From Chryseobacterium vrystaatense (lineage in GTDB: Bacteria > Bacteroidota > Bacteroidia > Flavobacteriales > Weeksellaceae), in the NCBI RefSeq assembly GCF_000737765.1, contig NZ_JPRI01000012.1, forward strand, positions 1-64,000: a stretch of DNA of 64,000 nt, given 5' to 3'. A program made the position numbers and the translations under genes. This document shows, in pieces, positions 1 through 8,184 of the stretch. Position 1 is the first letter of the stretch. Each line of letters begins with the position of its first letter. The notes beneath the pieces were generated by a model that saw nothing but the letters and a program-made list of their open reading frames with translations, made no database searches and was not told the DNA's origin.

Positions 1-354
1 GTTCCAGTTTTAAGGAAAGCAAAGAAGGCGACTATGTCGCTGATGAAGCAACTGGATAAAACGCGCGCTTCATCAAATCAATCATAGATTGATTATCTCT
101 TTGCTTCCTAAACTATGCATTGCTTAAATAAACCTTTGCGTCTATTAAAATTTCTACTATTACAGATACCAAAGCATTTATTATTAAACGCAAAGTTTTT
201 ACTTCCAGAATGTTCCAGTTTTAAGGAAAGCAAAGAAGGCGACTCTGTCGCGGATGAAGCGGATGCATAAAACGTGCGCTTAATCGAATCTATCCATGAT
301 TGATTCATTCTTTGCTTCTTAAACTATGCATGACCAAATGAATCCTTTGCGTCT
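1..354. repeat. Palindromic tandem repeat array A (2 units)
   Basis: Two copies of a roughly 210-bp unit are visible, the first cut by the window start. The complete unit (186-354) opens with AACGCAAAG and closes with CTTTGCGT. Inside it AGGAAAGCAAAGA faces TCTTTGCTTC, GCGAC faces GTCGC, and AATC-type arms flank a short loop, so one strand folds into a nested branched hairpin. Units are joined by a linker of about 40 bp containing CAGATACCAAAGCATTTATT. The array lies just downstream of the 385-921 gene and recurs in the same place in modules B and C. No coding function is seen. Confidence 0.9.
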
Positions 355-384
355 ACAAAATTATTTTTCACTTTTCACTTTTCA

Positions 385-921
385 TTATTCATTATTATCT
401 CTATTTCCCCTTCTTTCAAGAATAAGGTGCGCTGCATCCAGCATTTTCGTGAGATGAATGTACGGGCTCACCATATTCCTTTCCGGTACATGGTCGTAGG
501 CGCCCAATGAGAAATAGATAATCCCGGACATAAAATAATTAAACTCGTCTATGCTGTATTCCTGGAATGCCTTTTTAAAGACCAGCAGAGGGTTTCTGTA
601 TTCTTTCTCCGAAAGCAGCCCAAGAAGCAATGGTGAAGTGTTTTCCAACGGACTATGGCTGGCTATTTTCTTTTTCTTCAATGTAATGAGGTAGCCTGCA
701 TGGACGAACGACTGCATCGACTGGCGAAAGAGAAAGATATCGGATGGATCTTCTTGTATCCAGGTATTTCTTTTTACTGCATAATTCATAATCCTGTTTA
801 ATTTCTCTTTAGAGGCAACCAGATCATTGAGCTGAAAAAATGTTTCCATCAGCTGTAATCCTGAGTGTTTCTTTCCCACTGCCCCAAACCGGGACCGAAA
901 GTCTGTTCTATTCTTTTTCAT
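385..921 (-). CDS. Unrecognised 178-aa module protein, copy A
   Basis: I do not recognise this family. The protein is basic at its N terminus (MKKNRTDFRSRF) and looks mostly helical, with no signal peptide, membrane segment or obvious catalytic motif. It is clearly homologous along its whole length to the proteins at 23538-24059 and 50188-50715. The best conserved stretches are the start, NYAVKR-W, LLGLLSEKE, and the C-terminal block YFMSG-IYFSLG-YD-VPERN followed by LTKMLDAAHLILERR. It reads towards the palindromic array and away from the structured RNA element. It has no HUH motif, so it is not a REP-associated transposase. The leader just upstream of the start is also conserved between copies. 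A role in the module with the array and RNA is inferred only from the repeated layout. Confidence 0.85.
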   Translation of the reverse strand: MKKNRTDFRSRFGAVGKKHSGLQLMETFFQLNDLVASKEKLNRIMNYAVKRNTWIQEDPSDIFLFRQSMQSFVHAGYLITLKKKKIASHSPLENTSPLLLGLLSEKEYRNPLLVFKKAFQEYSIDEFNYFMSGIIYFSLGAYDHVPERNMVSPYIHLTKMLDAAHLILERRGNRDNNE

Positions 922-1124
922 GAGTTTGTATTTTTATAAAGTAATTCTATAAGGATCGGATTGTTTCTTTTCAGAATGAATGGCTTTATTGGATTGAACC
1001 TTACTTTTATCCACTATGAAACCTTCGGCATACTCGTGTATGCTGAGTTTTATTTTGATTCTTCTGTAAGTAAGCAGTCTTATACGACCTGTTTTCTGTA
1101 CTATTGTTTTTTAATGACTGTAAA

Positions 1125-1524
1125 GGAGGAAGCCCTGCCAATGCGTGGACTTCCCACCCATACAAGTCCAAAATGAATATAATAGAATTTGTGTTTTTCT
1201 GAAAGCCGTGAGGCCGCAATGGATTGTACACCCCATTGTAACATGTCATGATACTTGATGTTGTGGGCAAGCTTAGAAAAAAATTGAATTGTAGAATGCA
1301 GAACTGCATGAAAATAAAAACGGCATGGGACTCTACAATATCCAATCTGAGGTACTGGTATACCCTGTATACAGATAAGAGAGAGAACCCACGCCTAGGT
1401 CGTGAGCTTCCTGCTTATCGTCTCGTATACTTTAAATTACCAGTTTTCAGATTGAGATTCTAAGCAATAGCTTCTAATATTCGTTGAAGTATCGCAAAGC
1501 TACATTTATTGTAGCTTATTGTAC
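1125..1524 (+). ncRNA. Candidate structured RNA element, copy A
   Basis: About 400 nt of intergenic DNA closely matches 24483-24873 and 50851-51240, with a 3' half also at 51700-51906. Visible stems include AATCTGA (1344-1350) with TCAGATT (1447-1453), ACTGGTA with TACCAGT, GTATAC (1367-1372) with GTATAC (1425-1430), GATAAG with CTTATC, and CACG around a CCTAGGT loop with CGTG. Stem sequences differ between copies yet stay complementary. Towards the end is a nearly invariant block of about 40 nt starting at TCTAAGCAATAG. The 3' end is an AAGCTACA/TGTAGCTT hairpin. Plus-strand orientation is inferred from this terminator-like hairpin and from the downstream HTH gene. No clear promoter was found. 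Confidence 0.7.
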
Positions 1525-1598
1525 AAATGTAATAAAAAAAAACTAAATCATTCGCTATAACGAACAGTAAATTTCATTTTAATCTTTTCATTTGAAGA

Positions 1599-1910
1599 AT
1601 GATTTATAAGCATATGCAGGATAAAGAAATTTTTAATAAAAAAAATGCCCTACTCAACAAGCGTTTATGCAATTTTATCGCAACAAAATTTCTACGTATA
1701 TATTATGATCAAGAAAATAACATCATTTCGCAAAATAACTATGCTAAACTTTGTGGAATAACTTCTTCTACTATTTCAAAATTGAAACTTCCTGATGGAT
1801 ATGATGTTCCGATGTCGACAATTTATAATATATTAAGACACGAACGCTATTCACTAGAAAAATTTTTCAAAGAATTTGAAGATGAAAATGGCATGAATAT
1901 ACCTAACTAA
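1599..1910 (+). CDS. Small helix-turn-helix protein, module A first HTH
   Basis: A 103-aa protein whose middle part (about residues 44-75, NNYAKLCGITSSTISKLK) reads as a Cro/XRE-like helix-turn-helix, followed by a helical tail ending KFFKEFEDENG. It is probably a DNA-binding regulator; its target is unknown. It follows the structured RNA by about 75 bp and is related to the next gene (1973-2197): both share the patterns YAK/FAK-G-SSTI/ESTI and YSLEKFF/LNLSDFL. An alternative ATG lies five codons in, at 1614. A terminator hairpin separates the two HTH genes. Confidence 0.75.
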   Translation: MIYKHMQDKEIFNKKNALLNKRLCNFIATKFLRIYYDQENNIISQNNYAKLCGITSSTISKLKLPDGYDVPMSTIYNILRHERYSLEKFFKEFEDENGMNIPN

Positions 1911-1919
1911 GATATTTCA

Positions 1920-1950
1920 ATTACGGTCGATCGGCCGTAATTTTTTATTT
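1920..1950 (+). terminator. Rho-independent terminator after first HTH gene
   Basis: ATTACGGTC and GGCCGTAAT form a 9-bp stem with one G-U pair and a GATC loop, followed by TTTTTTATTT. It sits 9 bp after the HTH stop codon and 22 bp before the next HTH start. Confidence 0.85.
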
Positions 1951-1972
1951 ATTAATTATTTCATTTGTCTCT

Positions 1973-2197
1973 ATGACAGATATAAACGAAAAAATTTGCT
2001 CATACATTACAAATAAATGGTTGATCCCTTGGCTTCAAGAAGGCAAGTCACAAACTTCTTTTGCAAAAAACCATGGTGTTGAAGAAAGCACTATTAGAAA
2101 AATAAAAGGCGGAGAAAACTATAGAATACCTGTTGAAACACTTTTTAAAATATGTGAAGCAAGAAAGCTTAATTTATCTGATTTTTTAAACTTATAA
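1973..2197 (+). CDS. Small helix-turn-helix protein, module A second HTH
   Basis: A 74-aa protein with a helix-turn-helix around residues 29-48 (TSFAKNHGVEESTIRKIKGG) and a C-terminal helix LFKICEARKLNLSDFLNL. It looks like a paralogue of the preceding HTH protein. Just after its stop, the DNA motif GAGAGTTGGAATTT (about 2214-2227) also appears after the HTH gene of module B (about 25206-25219), so the conserved module reaches slightly past this gene. Confidence 0.75.
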   Translation: MTDINEKICSYITNKWLIPWLQEGKSQTSFAKNHGVEESTIRKIKGGENYRIPVETLFKICEARKLNLSDFLNL

Positions 2198-2335
2198 ATG
2201 AATAAATCCTGAGGAGAGTTGGAATTTATTGTTATTATGGATTCCTGAAACATCGAATGAACTTAAATGTACCAAAAAGCAAATTTCTTTATATTCGACT
2301 GTCATATATTTCTGAAGGAAGATAAGATTGGGTAG

Positions 2336-2464
2336 CTTATAGTTCACAAAGACAAAACTATTATCGGAGCATCACCGAAGAACGGGACTGTTTTTAATCA
2401 GATTCCTCAGCCTAAAACAATTGAAAATACAGAGCTTCTTTTGCGGAAAATTGAAGAATTTTAA
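2336..2464 (+). pseudogene. Possible C-terminal gene fragment
   Basis: An open frame without a start codon encodes about 42 residues that look protein-like (KDKTIIGASPKNGTVFNQI, then a tail ending RKIEEF) and runs to a TAA. An in-frame stop lies immediately upstream. It may be the 3' remnant of a gene disrupted when the neighbouring module arrived. The family is not recognised. Confidence 0.35.
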
Positions 2465-2488
2465 CTTCGAATAACTTAAATTTGAATA

Positions 2489-2878
2489 ATGGAAACAAAC
2501 GAAGTACGCATAGGAAATTATATAATGGATAAAAAAGATGAAAACATAGAATATGTATATCTTATTCATGATCTTGGAGACCTTGTATATATTAACGACC
2601 TTCATCCAGATGTTTGTATACCTATTCCTTTGGATGAAGAATGGCTTTTGAAGTTTGGATTCTTTAGTTCGGACCTAGTGAGATACGATCCAAATGATGA
2701 GTCTCATGAGCAATTTGAGTACACATTAGATAGTGGTATTTCTCATAGAGCTTTCATTTGCAAACCATCAAAAGGATGGGTAGTAAAATTAGGAAATTAC
2801 GACGATGAATTAGAAATAAAATACGTTCACCAATTGCAAAACCTTTTCTTCGCACTTAAAGGAAAAGAATTAACTTAG
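2489..2878 (+). CDS. Phage/mobile-element-type hypothetical protein
   Basis: A 129-aa soluble protein starting METNEVRIGNYI and ending VHQLQNLFFALKGKEL. This start and end pattern, with a central PLDEEWLLKFGF, is typical of a small protein family found in Bacteroidota phages, prophages and mobile elements; its biochemical function is unknown. A good -7 box (TAAATTTG) lies a few bases upstream of the start, but no TTG at the usual spacing was seen. The neighbouring YodC-like gene starts 34 bp downstream and may be cotranscribed. Confidence 0.7.
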   Translation: METNEVRIGNYIMDKKDENIEYVYLIHDLGDLVYINDLHPDVCIPIPLDEEWLLKFGFFSSDLVRYDPNDESHEQFEYTLDSGISHRAFICKPSKGWVVKLGNYDDELEIKYVHQLQNLFFALKGKELT

Positions 2879-2912
2879 CAGGGAATTAATATTAACCATA
2901 AAATTTAAAAAC

Positions 2913-3074
2913 ATGATTAAAGAAGGAATCAAAGTGAAACTAAAATCAGGAGGCCCCGAAATGACCGTTAAATTCGAAAGTGACCTTGGTGAAGGACTTT
3001 GGGTTTGTAGTTGGTTTGTAGGAAATGAACTCAAAGAAGGAACGTTTTCTGAAGATCAATTAGATTTACTGTAA
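2913..3074 (+). CDS. YodC-like (DUF2158) small protein
   Basis: A 53-aa protein beginning MIKEGIKVKLKSGGPEMTV and containing VCSWFVGNE and a final FSEDQLDLL. This is the normal layout of the YodC/DUF2158 family: VxLKSGGPxMTV, then a W-C-WF core, then a short F-x-L tail. The function of the family is not established. It is followed immediately by a strong terminator shared with the convergent AbiC-like gene. Confidence 0.85.
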   Translation: MIKEGIKVKLKSGGPEMTVKFESDLGEGLWVCSWFVGNELKEGTFSEDQLDLL

Positions 3075-3080
3075 AAATAA

Positions 3081-3109
3081 AGCCCCCAATTAAGGGGCTG
3101 TTTTATTTT
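3081..3109. terminator. Bidirectional terminator
   Basis: AGCCCC and GGGGCT form a stem with a CAATTAA loop, followed by TTTTATTTT on the plus strand and TTTATTTTT on the minus strand. It serves the YodC-like gene and the convergent AbiC-like gene, whose stop codon lies inside the hairpin. Confidence 0.85.
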
Positions 3110-3953
3110 GTAGAATTTCTAAATCATTTCGTAATTGTTCATCAATGATACTATTTAAAGTTTCTCTTTTTAAAATAGTGAATTCTAAAACATGATCATA
3201 GAAATCATTTGTCACATTATCTCGTAAGCAATTGAAGAGAATAAATTTTAATTGAGCATCATTAAGTTGTGATTGTAAAATAGAGGCATAAACTTGCTTA
3301 TTATTTATACTTGAATCGTGTAATAATTTCAACATTAAGCCAATATGTAAAATATATGGCATTAATTTCCGATATAGATCTTTATTTGCTTGATTAAAAA
3401 TATAAAGCACCTCATCTTTGGTTAAAAAATTAAATTGTGATTCAACAATCTCTCGATTATATAGAGCCTCTAATTGATCAATTTTTTGTTTTTTTACTAC
3501 AAAATTAAACTTTTCGCTATAGAAATTTTTGAACATTATATCAAATACTTCTTCTCCAGTAAAAGTATTATTGATTTCAGAATGTTTTTGTCGTTTAACA
3601 ATATCTTCAAGCATCTTTAGCATTTGGAAAAATGTATTTTCAAATTGTTGAAGTTTTAAAGTATAATTTTGTGTGACAAATTCGTCACGCGTCTGCTCCA
3701 TTTCTTTTCTGGTCAATTCTAGTTCATTTCGTTGAAGTTTAAGCTCTTGTCGTTGAAGTAGAATAGCAATAATAACACCTACAAAAGACAGCCCTGTAAA
3801 CAAAGCATTTGATGCCCCGAACATATCGCCAAACAATCCCTGACTTTGAATTCCTAATTTTACAGCATAACTATAATTAAGGTATAATGTAACTCCCATA
3901 AAAACAACAGACCCTATTCCAAAAGTCCAAAATACCCAATTCCCGTTTTTCAT
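3090..3953 (-). CDS. Putative abortive infection protein (putAbiC family)
   Basis: A 287-aa protein with two N-terminal membrane helices (about residues 6-26 and 50-67) separated by GDMFGASNALF. A basic coiled coil of about 30 residues rich in LQR-ELxLTR follows, then a helical cytoplasmic domain. This layout is characteristic of the putative phage abortive infection (putAbiC) family, thought to arrest growth of phage-infected cells; the mechanism is unknown. The start at 3953 is preferred to an upstream ATG at 4004 because a perfect promoter covers 3975-4004. It is monocistronic and lies next to module A, consistent with a small defence-rich accessory region. Confidence 0.8.
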   Translation of the reverse strand: MKNGNWVFWTFGIGSVVFMGVTLYLNYSYAVKLGIQSQGLFGDMFGASNALFTGLSFVGVIIAILLQRQELKLQRNELELTRKEMEQTRDEFVTQNYTLKLQQFENTFFQMLKMLEDIVKRQKHSEINNTFTGEEVFDIMFKNFYSEKFNFVVKKQKIDQLEALYNREIVESQFNFLTKDEVLYIFNQANKDLYRKLMPYILHIGLMLKLLHDSSINNKQVYASILQSQLNDAQLKFILFNCLRDNVTNDFYDHVLEFTILKRETLNSIIDEQLRNDLEILQNKTAP

Positions 3954-3974
3954 ATATCTATTATTAGTTTTGAA

Positions 3975-4004
3975 CAAATATAGAAAAGGCTTTGCAACAA
4001 CCAA
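3975..4004 (-). promoter_or_regulatory. Bacteroidota sigma-ABfr promoter of the AbiC-like gene
   Basis: Read on the minus strand: TTG (4002-4004), exactly 19 bases, then TATATTTG (3975-3982). This fits the Bacteroidota consensus TTG-N19-TAnnTTTG. The ATG at 3953 would follow the predicted start of transcription by roughly 15 bases. Confidence 0.85.
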
Positions 4005-4157
4005 AATCTAATCACACGGAAGGATTCATGTAGCAGCAAGGGAACCAAAACAAATAAATCCCTAAATCAAGATTTATCCCTCAAAACTCATTCCCCTATC
4101 ATTTATTTCCGTATCTTGTCTCTACATTTTTTACAAAAAAACTAAACACCTTATTTT

Positions 4158-4331
4158 ATGAAAAACTCAAAAAACCTATCACAAAAACTCACCAAAGGAG
4201 AACTGAAAAATATTTTTGGAGGTGGTCCAATTTTAACGCAGCCGATGTGTACCCCAAGACAATGCGAGATTTATGATACCAGATGCGACCGTCGTCACAG
4301 CTGCCCTCCCCTATATCCTCAACCGGATTAA
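4158..4331 (+). CDS. Bacteriocin-like GG-leader peptide
   Basis: A 57-aa peptide beginning MKNSKNLSQKLTKGELKNI and reaching FGGG at residues 20-23. The leader pattern L-K-LTK-ELK-I-GG matches the double-glycine leader peptides common in Chryseobacterium and relatives. Processing after GG would leave a 34-35 residue mature peptide with four cysteines (C31, C36, C43, C49) and several prolines. No maturation enzyme or peptidase-containing ABC transporter is nearby, so processing would depend on genes elsewhere. It is followed by a strong terminator. Antibacterial activity is not shown; many such peptides have no known function. Confidence 0.75.
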   Translation: MKNSKNLSQKLTKGELKNIFGGGPILTQPMCTPRQCEIYDTRCDRRHSCPPLYPQPD

Positions 4332-4361
4332 AACAAAATACCGCACAGGAGAAAATACATG

Positions 4362-4397
4362 GCCCGCAAAATAGCAAAAACTATTTGCGGGCTTTTT
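4362..4397 (+). terminator. Strong rho-independent terminator after GG peptide
   Basis: GCCCGCAAA pairs with TTTGCGGGC, extended by ATAG/CTAT with one bulged A, and is followed by TTTTTT. It lies about 30 bp after the GG-peptide stop. Confidence 0.85.
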
Positions 4398-4595
4398 TAT
4401 GAAACAAACCGGAACCAGAGCGGTTCATGAATGGGAAGAATTTCTTTGAAACGGCATGAGAAAACACCTCATTCAGAGGCTTCATCACCGTTGATGACGG
4501 TTCATTTTCAGGTCATGCATTTAAAGTTGCTTTAAGGCGGATTTTTGGCGAATCGTAGTTTTACTACAATTTTTCAGATTTAATACAATTTTAAA

Positions 4596-4624
4596 TTGAG
4601 TAGTCTGTTTTTTCTCTAACTTCG
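4596..4624 (+). promoter_or_regulatory. Candidate promoter of the T6SS cargo operon
   Basis: TTG (4596-4598), 18 bases, then TAACTTCG (4617-4624), one base off the TAnnTTTG -7 consensus and one base short in spacing. It lies 35 bp before the vgrG start codon. The 260 bp upstream, after the terminator, holds no gene. Confidence 0.5.
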
Positions 4625-4658
4625 GTGACATAATACCAAATAAAACGCACAATATATT

Positions 4659-6542
4659 ATGAAAAACACCTCAAATTCTGAGAAAGTTTCAGAAAACCAT
4701 ATTGCGGGCATTAACCGTGTGGTAAAACTGGAAATTGTGGTTGAGGGCAAGGCTGTCAATCACTTTAAACACTTTCGTTTACAACAGAGTGCAAGAAAGC
4801 ACCATGATTTCGAACTGGTATTGGCTCATGACTCTTTAGGCGAAGTACAGAATCACAACCTTGAACAGGCCCAAAAGTTTTTAGGAAAAAGAATCACCGT
4901 TGTTTTTAAATATAAAGATGCTGAAAACGAAAGCCCCGAAAGAACATTTGTGGGCCTCATCACCAAAGTGGCATTCAGCCAGGAAAAAATGAGTCTGGGA
5001 AATATCATCCTAAAAGGAAAAAGCCCCACGATTCTGATGGATGCTGCACCTCATACCCAAAGTTTCGGAGGAGGCCAAATGGTGAATACCAATATTATTG
5101 CAGACCGGATTATCAAAGAGACCTTAGGGTCCAACAAATTCGATTTCAGGATAGATACCCAAAACAAAAGCTACATCAGCTACAGTGCACAATACAACGA
5201 AACCCATTACAATTACCTGACAAGGATTGCAGAAGCCTACGGAGAACAGTTTTATTATGACGGGGAAATCCTTCATTTCGGAAAACTCCCCGCTTCTGAA
5301 AAACCTATCATGCTGGTCTATGGAAGCAATGTAAATGACGTGAATGTTGAGCTGAAAGCCGTTCACACCAAACCGGAATACTTTGGCTACAACAGCAGCA
5401 ACCATACGAAAATGGTGGGTGTTGATGACCGCATCAGACATTTGGGAGAATTATCTTCCAAAGCCTATGAACTGAATGACTCTATTTTTACGACCCGGTC
5501 ACTGACCCCTACTCCAATCAATGCGAATATGTTCCGTGATGTGGACGATTCCCAGAAGAGTGCAAGGGGAAGTAAGGCAGTAGAGGTTTTTACCGTTTCA
5601 GGACACACAACTGTTCCATTCCTGTATATTGGCTGTGTGGCAGATCTGGCCATGAGAAAAACAGACAGCAATGATACCTCGCATTTTACAACGCTTATGA
5701 TTACAGAGGTGAGCCACGAAGTAGATGCAAGAGGATATTATACAGGAAGCTTTGAAGCGATTGCCGAAGGGACCGGTTTCATGCCAAAACCTGATTTTGA
5801 AATGCCTAAAGCAGAACCGCAGGTAGCCACTGTGATATCCAATGTAGACCCCTTGAATCAGGGCAGAATACAGGTCCGCTTTGACTGGCAGTTAAATGAT
5901 ACCACCCACTTTATCAGAATGATGAGCCCTGATGCAGGAGGAACAGATGCCGTAGCCCAAAACAGGGGCTTTGTAGCCGTTCCTGAAATTGGCGATCAGG
6001 TGATGGTGGGATTTGAATACCACAATCCCGATTTCCCATTTGCCATGGGTGGAATGTTTCATGGCCAGGTAGGTCTGGGCGGAGGCGTGGACAATCATTT
6101 GAAATCTATACAGACAAGAAGCGGCATTAAGGTTTTAATGAACGATGCAGATAAAAGTGTCACCATTAAGGATCCTAGCGGAAATACTTATTTTATGGAT
6201 GGTCAGGGTAACATTAATGTGACCGCACCAAAGAATATGACCTTTACGGCAGGAGAAGATATGCATATTTCCGTGGGAAGGAATATGACCACTAAAGTTG
6301 GGCAGGACAGCAGCCTGAATATCGGAAATGACCTTACCGAATCTATCACCAAGAGATACACTCAGACTTCTGAAAACAAAAACATTACCGTTAAGCAGGA
6401 TCAAACAGAAAGCACCGGTAATAAATTTAAAAGCACTTCCGGAGAAGCCGATATACAGACCTCTAAAGGCGATTTAAAACTCAGAGGATCATCATTGGCT
6501 GTATTCCAGGGAGGAAAAGACGTTAAAGTAAGTAAAGGCTAA
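4659..6542 (+). CDS. vgrG: Type VI secretion spike protein VgrG
   Basis: A 627-aa VgrG (TssI) of the Bacteroidota type VI system (T6SS-iii). The gp27-like base spans about residues 20-375. An OB-fold gp5-like domain follows (about 385-475), with the hallmark stretch NRGFVAVPEIGDQVMVGFEY and an F-x-x-GGMFHG loop. The C terminus is a beta-helical needle rich in VTIKD, NITV and SLNIG repeats. There is no extra toxin domain beyond the needle, so effectors should be loaded through the PAAR-like tip. It forms the membrane-piercing tip that carries the following effectors out of the cell. No sheath, baseplate or membrane-complex genes are in the window, so this is an orphan vgrG island. Confidence 0.95.
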   Translation: MKNTSNSEKVSENHIAGINRVVKLEIVVEGKAVNHFKHFRLQQSARKHHDFELVLAHDSLGEVQNHNLEQAQKFLGKRITVVFKYKDAENESPERTFVGLITKVAFSQEKMSLGNIILKGKSPTILMDAAPHTQSFGGGQMVNTNIIADRIIKETLGSNKFDFRIDTQNKSYISYSAQYNETHYNYLTRIAEAYGEQFYYDGEILHFGKLPASEKPIMLVYGSNVNDVNVELKAVHTKPEYFGYNSSNHTKMVGVDDRIRHLGELSSKAYELNDSIFTTRSLTPTPINANMFRDVDDSQKSARGSKAVEVFTVSGHTTVPFLYIGCVADLAMRKTDSNDTSHFTTLMITEVSHEVDARGYYTGSFEAIAEGTGFMPKPDFEMPKAEPQVATVISNVDPLNQGRIQVRFDWQLNDTTHFIRMMSPDAGGTDAVAQNRGFVAVPEIGDQVMVGFEYHNPDFPFAMGGMFHGQVGLGGGVDNHLKSIQTRSGIKVLMNDADKSVTIKDPSGNTYFMDGQGNINVTAPKNMTFTAGEDMHISVGRNMTTKVGQDSSLNIGNDLTESITKRYTQTSENKNITVKQDQTESTGNKFKSTSGEADIQTSKGDLKLRGSSLAVFQGGKDVKVSKG

Positions 6543-6633
6543 ATTTATTTCAGGCGATGAAAGCAGATTTTCATTACTGCCTGCAAATATGATTTCCGCC
6601 TTAACCATTGAATCCAATCCAAAACAGTAACAC

Positions 6634-8184
6634 ATGGAAGCTCAGAATACTTCAGCGCACGATCAGAAACTTTCTGAAAAAAGAGCAGAAAAACAAAAAA
6701 AATCCACCGAAGATTCTCCTTCAGAAAAAAGAGAAATGGTCATGCATGGGGCCACGTTGAAATGTCCCTATGCTCAGGCACCCGGAGAACTTAAAGTGAC
6801 CTCAAACGAAATAAACCTTCAGAATAAGATATTTGCAACACAGGGTGACGGAAACAATATGGTAAATCTTCAGTTCAAAGGAAACTGCGGACACCCGAAA
6901 TGGCCCGCAAGAAATATGTCTCCCCCACCCTGTATGAGCGTTATCAAATTAAGTCCATGGCAAAGTTTAGGAAGTACCACTATTCAAAAACAAACGGCTC
7001 TGGTGAAAGAATCTTTTATCTATTGTAATCCTGAATTTAATTCGGCCGTAGCTCCACCGATTCCTATGGTGGAACAGGTTTTAACACCAGAGGATAATAT
7101 TTATACGGTTTCTGTTTATTATAATGATGTAAAAATTGATCCGGAATCTTTCGTATTTATTTCGCCGGAACCTGCAATGCCGAAAATAAGAATTGAAGTT
7201 TTTATAGGAAAGGATTGTATACATAAAAGTTTAAGGTTTAGATTAAAGACAGCATTTAAGTTTGAGGCAAGTGCACCGCTCTATAACAGAAATGATATTG
7301 ATTATTTCCCTGCAAGATCTGATGGTGGGGCCGCTTATATGATTGCCAATAAAGGAAAAACCAAATGGGATGTTGATTTTCGTGGACTATTTAGAGGAGG
7401 TACTGCAACTGTGGAGATATGGAATGAAGCAAAAACTTCTGTTTTAAGTACTTTCCAGTTTTATATAAGAGGGAAAAATCCTACGAAGGAAGTCGTGAAA
7501 AAATATATGAATGATAAGGGATATTTAAAATATTGGCCAGTATATAGAATGATTCTTCACGAATCAGGTAGTGAATTTCATCCAGTTGTAAGACAATTTT
7601 GGGATCCCGAGTTTGTGGGAAAAGGGAAAAATAGAAAAGAAGCAGTATATGGACCTTCTGGAAGAGTATTTGAAAGCAAAGGAATACCAAACTATGGAGA
7701 ACCAGATGGTTGGGGAATATGCCAAATAGATTTCAGTTATGAAAAAAGAAAAAAAACGGATCAAGATTATATTACAAGAATAAACAAGAACCCCAATTAT
7801 ATTTGGAATTGGAAGGAAAACTTATCCATAAAGATGGACAAAAAGATTTCGGAAAAGTTAGACGCGGCTAAAGATTATTTGGAAAAATTATTAAAAAAAA
7901 GCAATTATTTGGTAAAACCAACTGAGCAAAAAGAAGGAAACCTCACCTATAAATGGTGCCCAACAACTATTCCAGAACTTTCATATTTAAATAAATATAT
8001 GCCACAAAAAGCTGATAATTCTTCTGTTAAATCATTGTTAGATGCTGAATTTATAAAACTATATAATGGCGGACATTATTTAACGAATATTGATAGTAAT
8101 GGAAATGCAACTTTTAAAAATTATGAAGAATATAAAGGGATAAAAATTTCTTATGTTGAAAAGATTAGCAATATAACTGAATGA
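6634..8184 (+). CDS. PAAR-like (DUF4280) T6SS effector with lysozyme-like domain
   Basis: A 516-aa protein. After a charged N-terminal linker, residues about 35-130 form a DUF4280 PAAR-like domain (MHGATLKCPY, GNCGHPKWP, PPPCMSVIKLSPW, paired cysteines) that should cap the VgrG needle. A middle beta-rich region (about 145-290) follows. The C-terminal part contains HESGSEF (H309, E310) and GWGICQID (359-366). These resemble the catalytic glutamate and G-x-x-Q motif of lytic-transglycosylase or goose-lysozyme folds, so the predicted target is peptidoglycan glycan. The lysozyme assignment rests on motifs only. The next gene overlaps by 4 bp (ATGA) and probably encodes immunity. Confidence 0.8.
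   Translation: MEAQNTSAHDQKLSEKRAEKQKKSTEDSPSEKREMVMHGATLKCPYAQAPGELKVTSNEINLQNKIFATQGDGNNMVNLQFKGNCGHPKWPARNMSPPPCMSVIKLSPWQSLGSTTIQKQTALVKESFIYCNPEFNSAVAPPIPMVEQVLTPEDNIYTVSVYYNDVKIDPESFVFISPEPAMPKIRIEVFIGKDCIHKSLRFRLKTAFKFEASAPLYNRNDIDYFPARSDGGAAYMIANKGKTKWDVDFRGLFRGGTATVEIWNEAKTSVLSTFQFYIRGKNPTKEVVKKYMNDKGYLKYWPVYRMILHESGSEFHPVVRQFWDPEFVGKGKNRKEAVYGPSGRVFESKGIPNYGEPDGWGICQIDFSYEKRKKTDQDYITRINKNPNYIWNWKENLSIKMDKKISEKLDAAKDYLEKLLKKSNYLVKPTEQKEGNLTYKWCPTTIPELSYLNKYMPQKADNSSVKSLLDAEFIKLYNGGHYLTNIDSNGNATFKNYEEYKGIKISYVEKISNITE

Noticed and set aside
961..1463. Plus- and minus-strand open frames inside the RNA element
   Set aside because: They are not conserved as reading frames in modules B and C, where paired nucleotide changes preserve structure instead.
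1125..1524. Structured element as a retron, group I or group II intron, tmRNA or 6S RNA
   Set aside because: No reverse transcriptase or intron core motifs, no tag-peptide frame, and multiple copies tied to HTH genes do not fit those classes.
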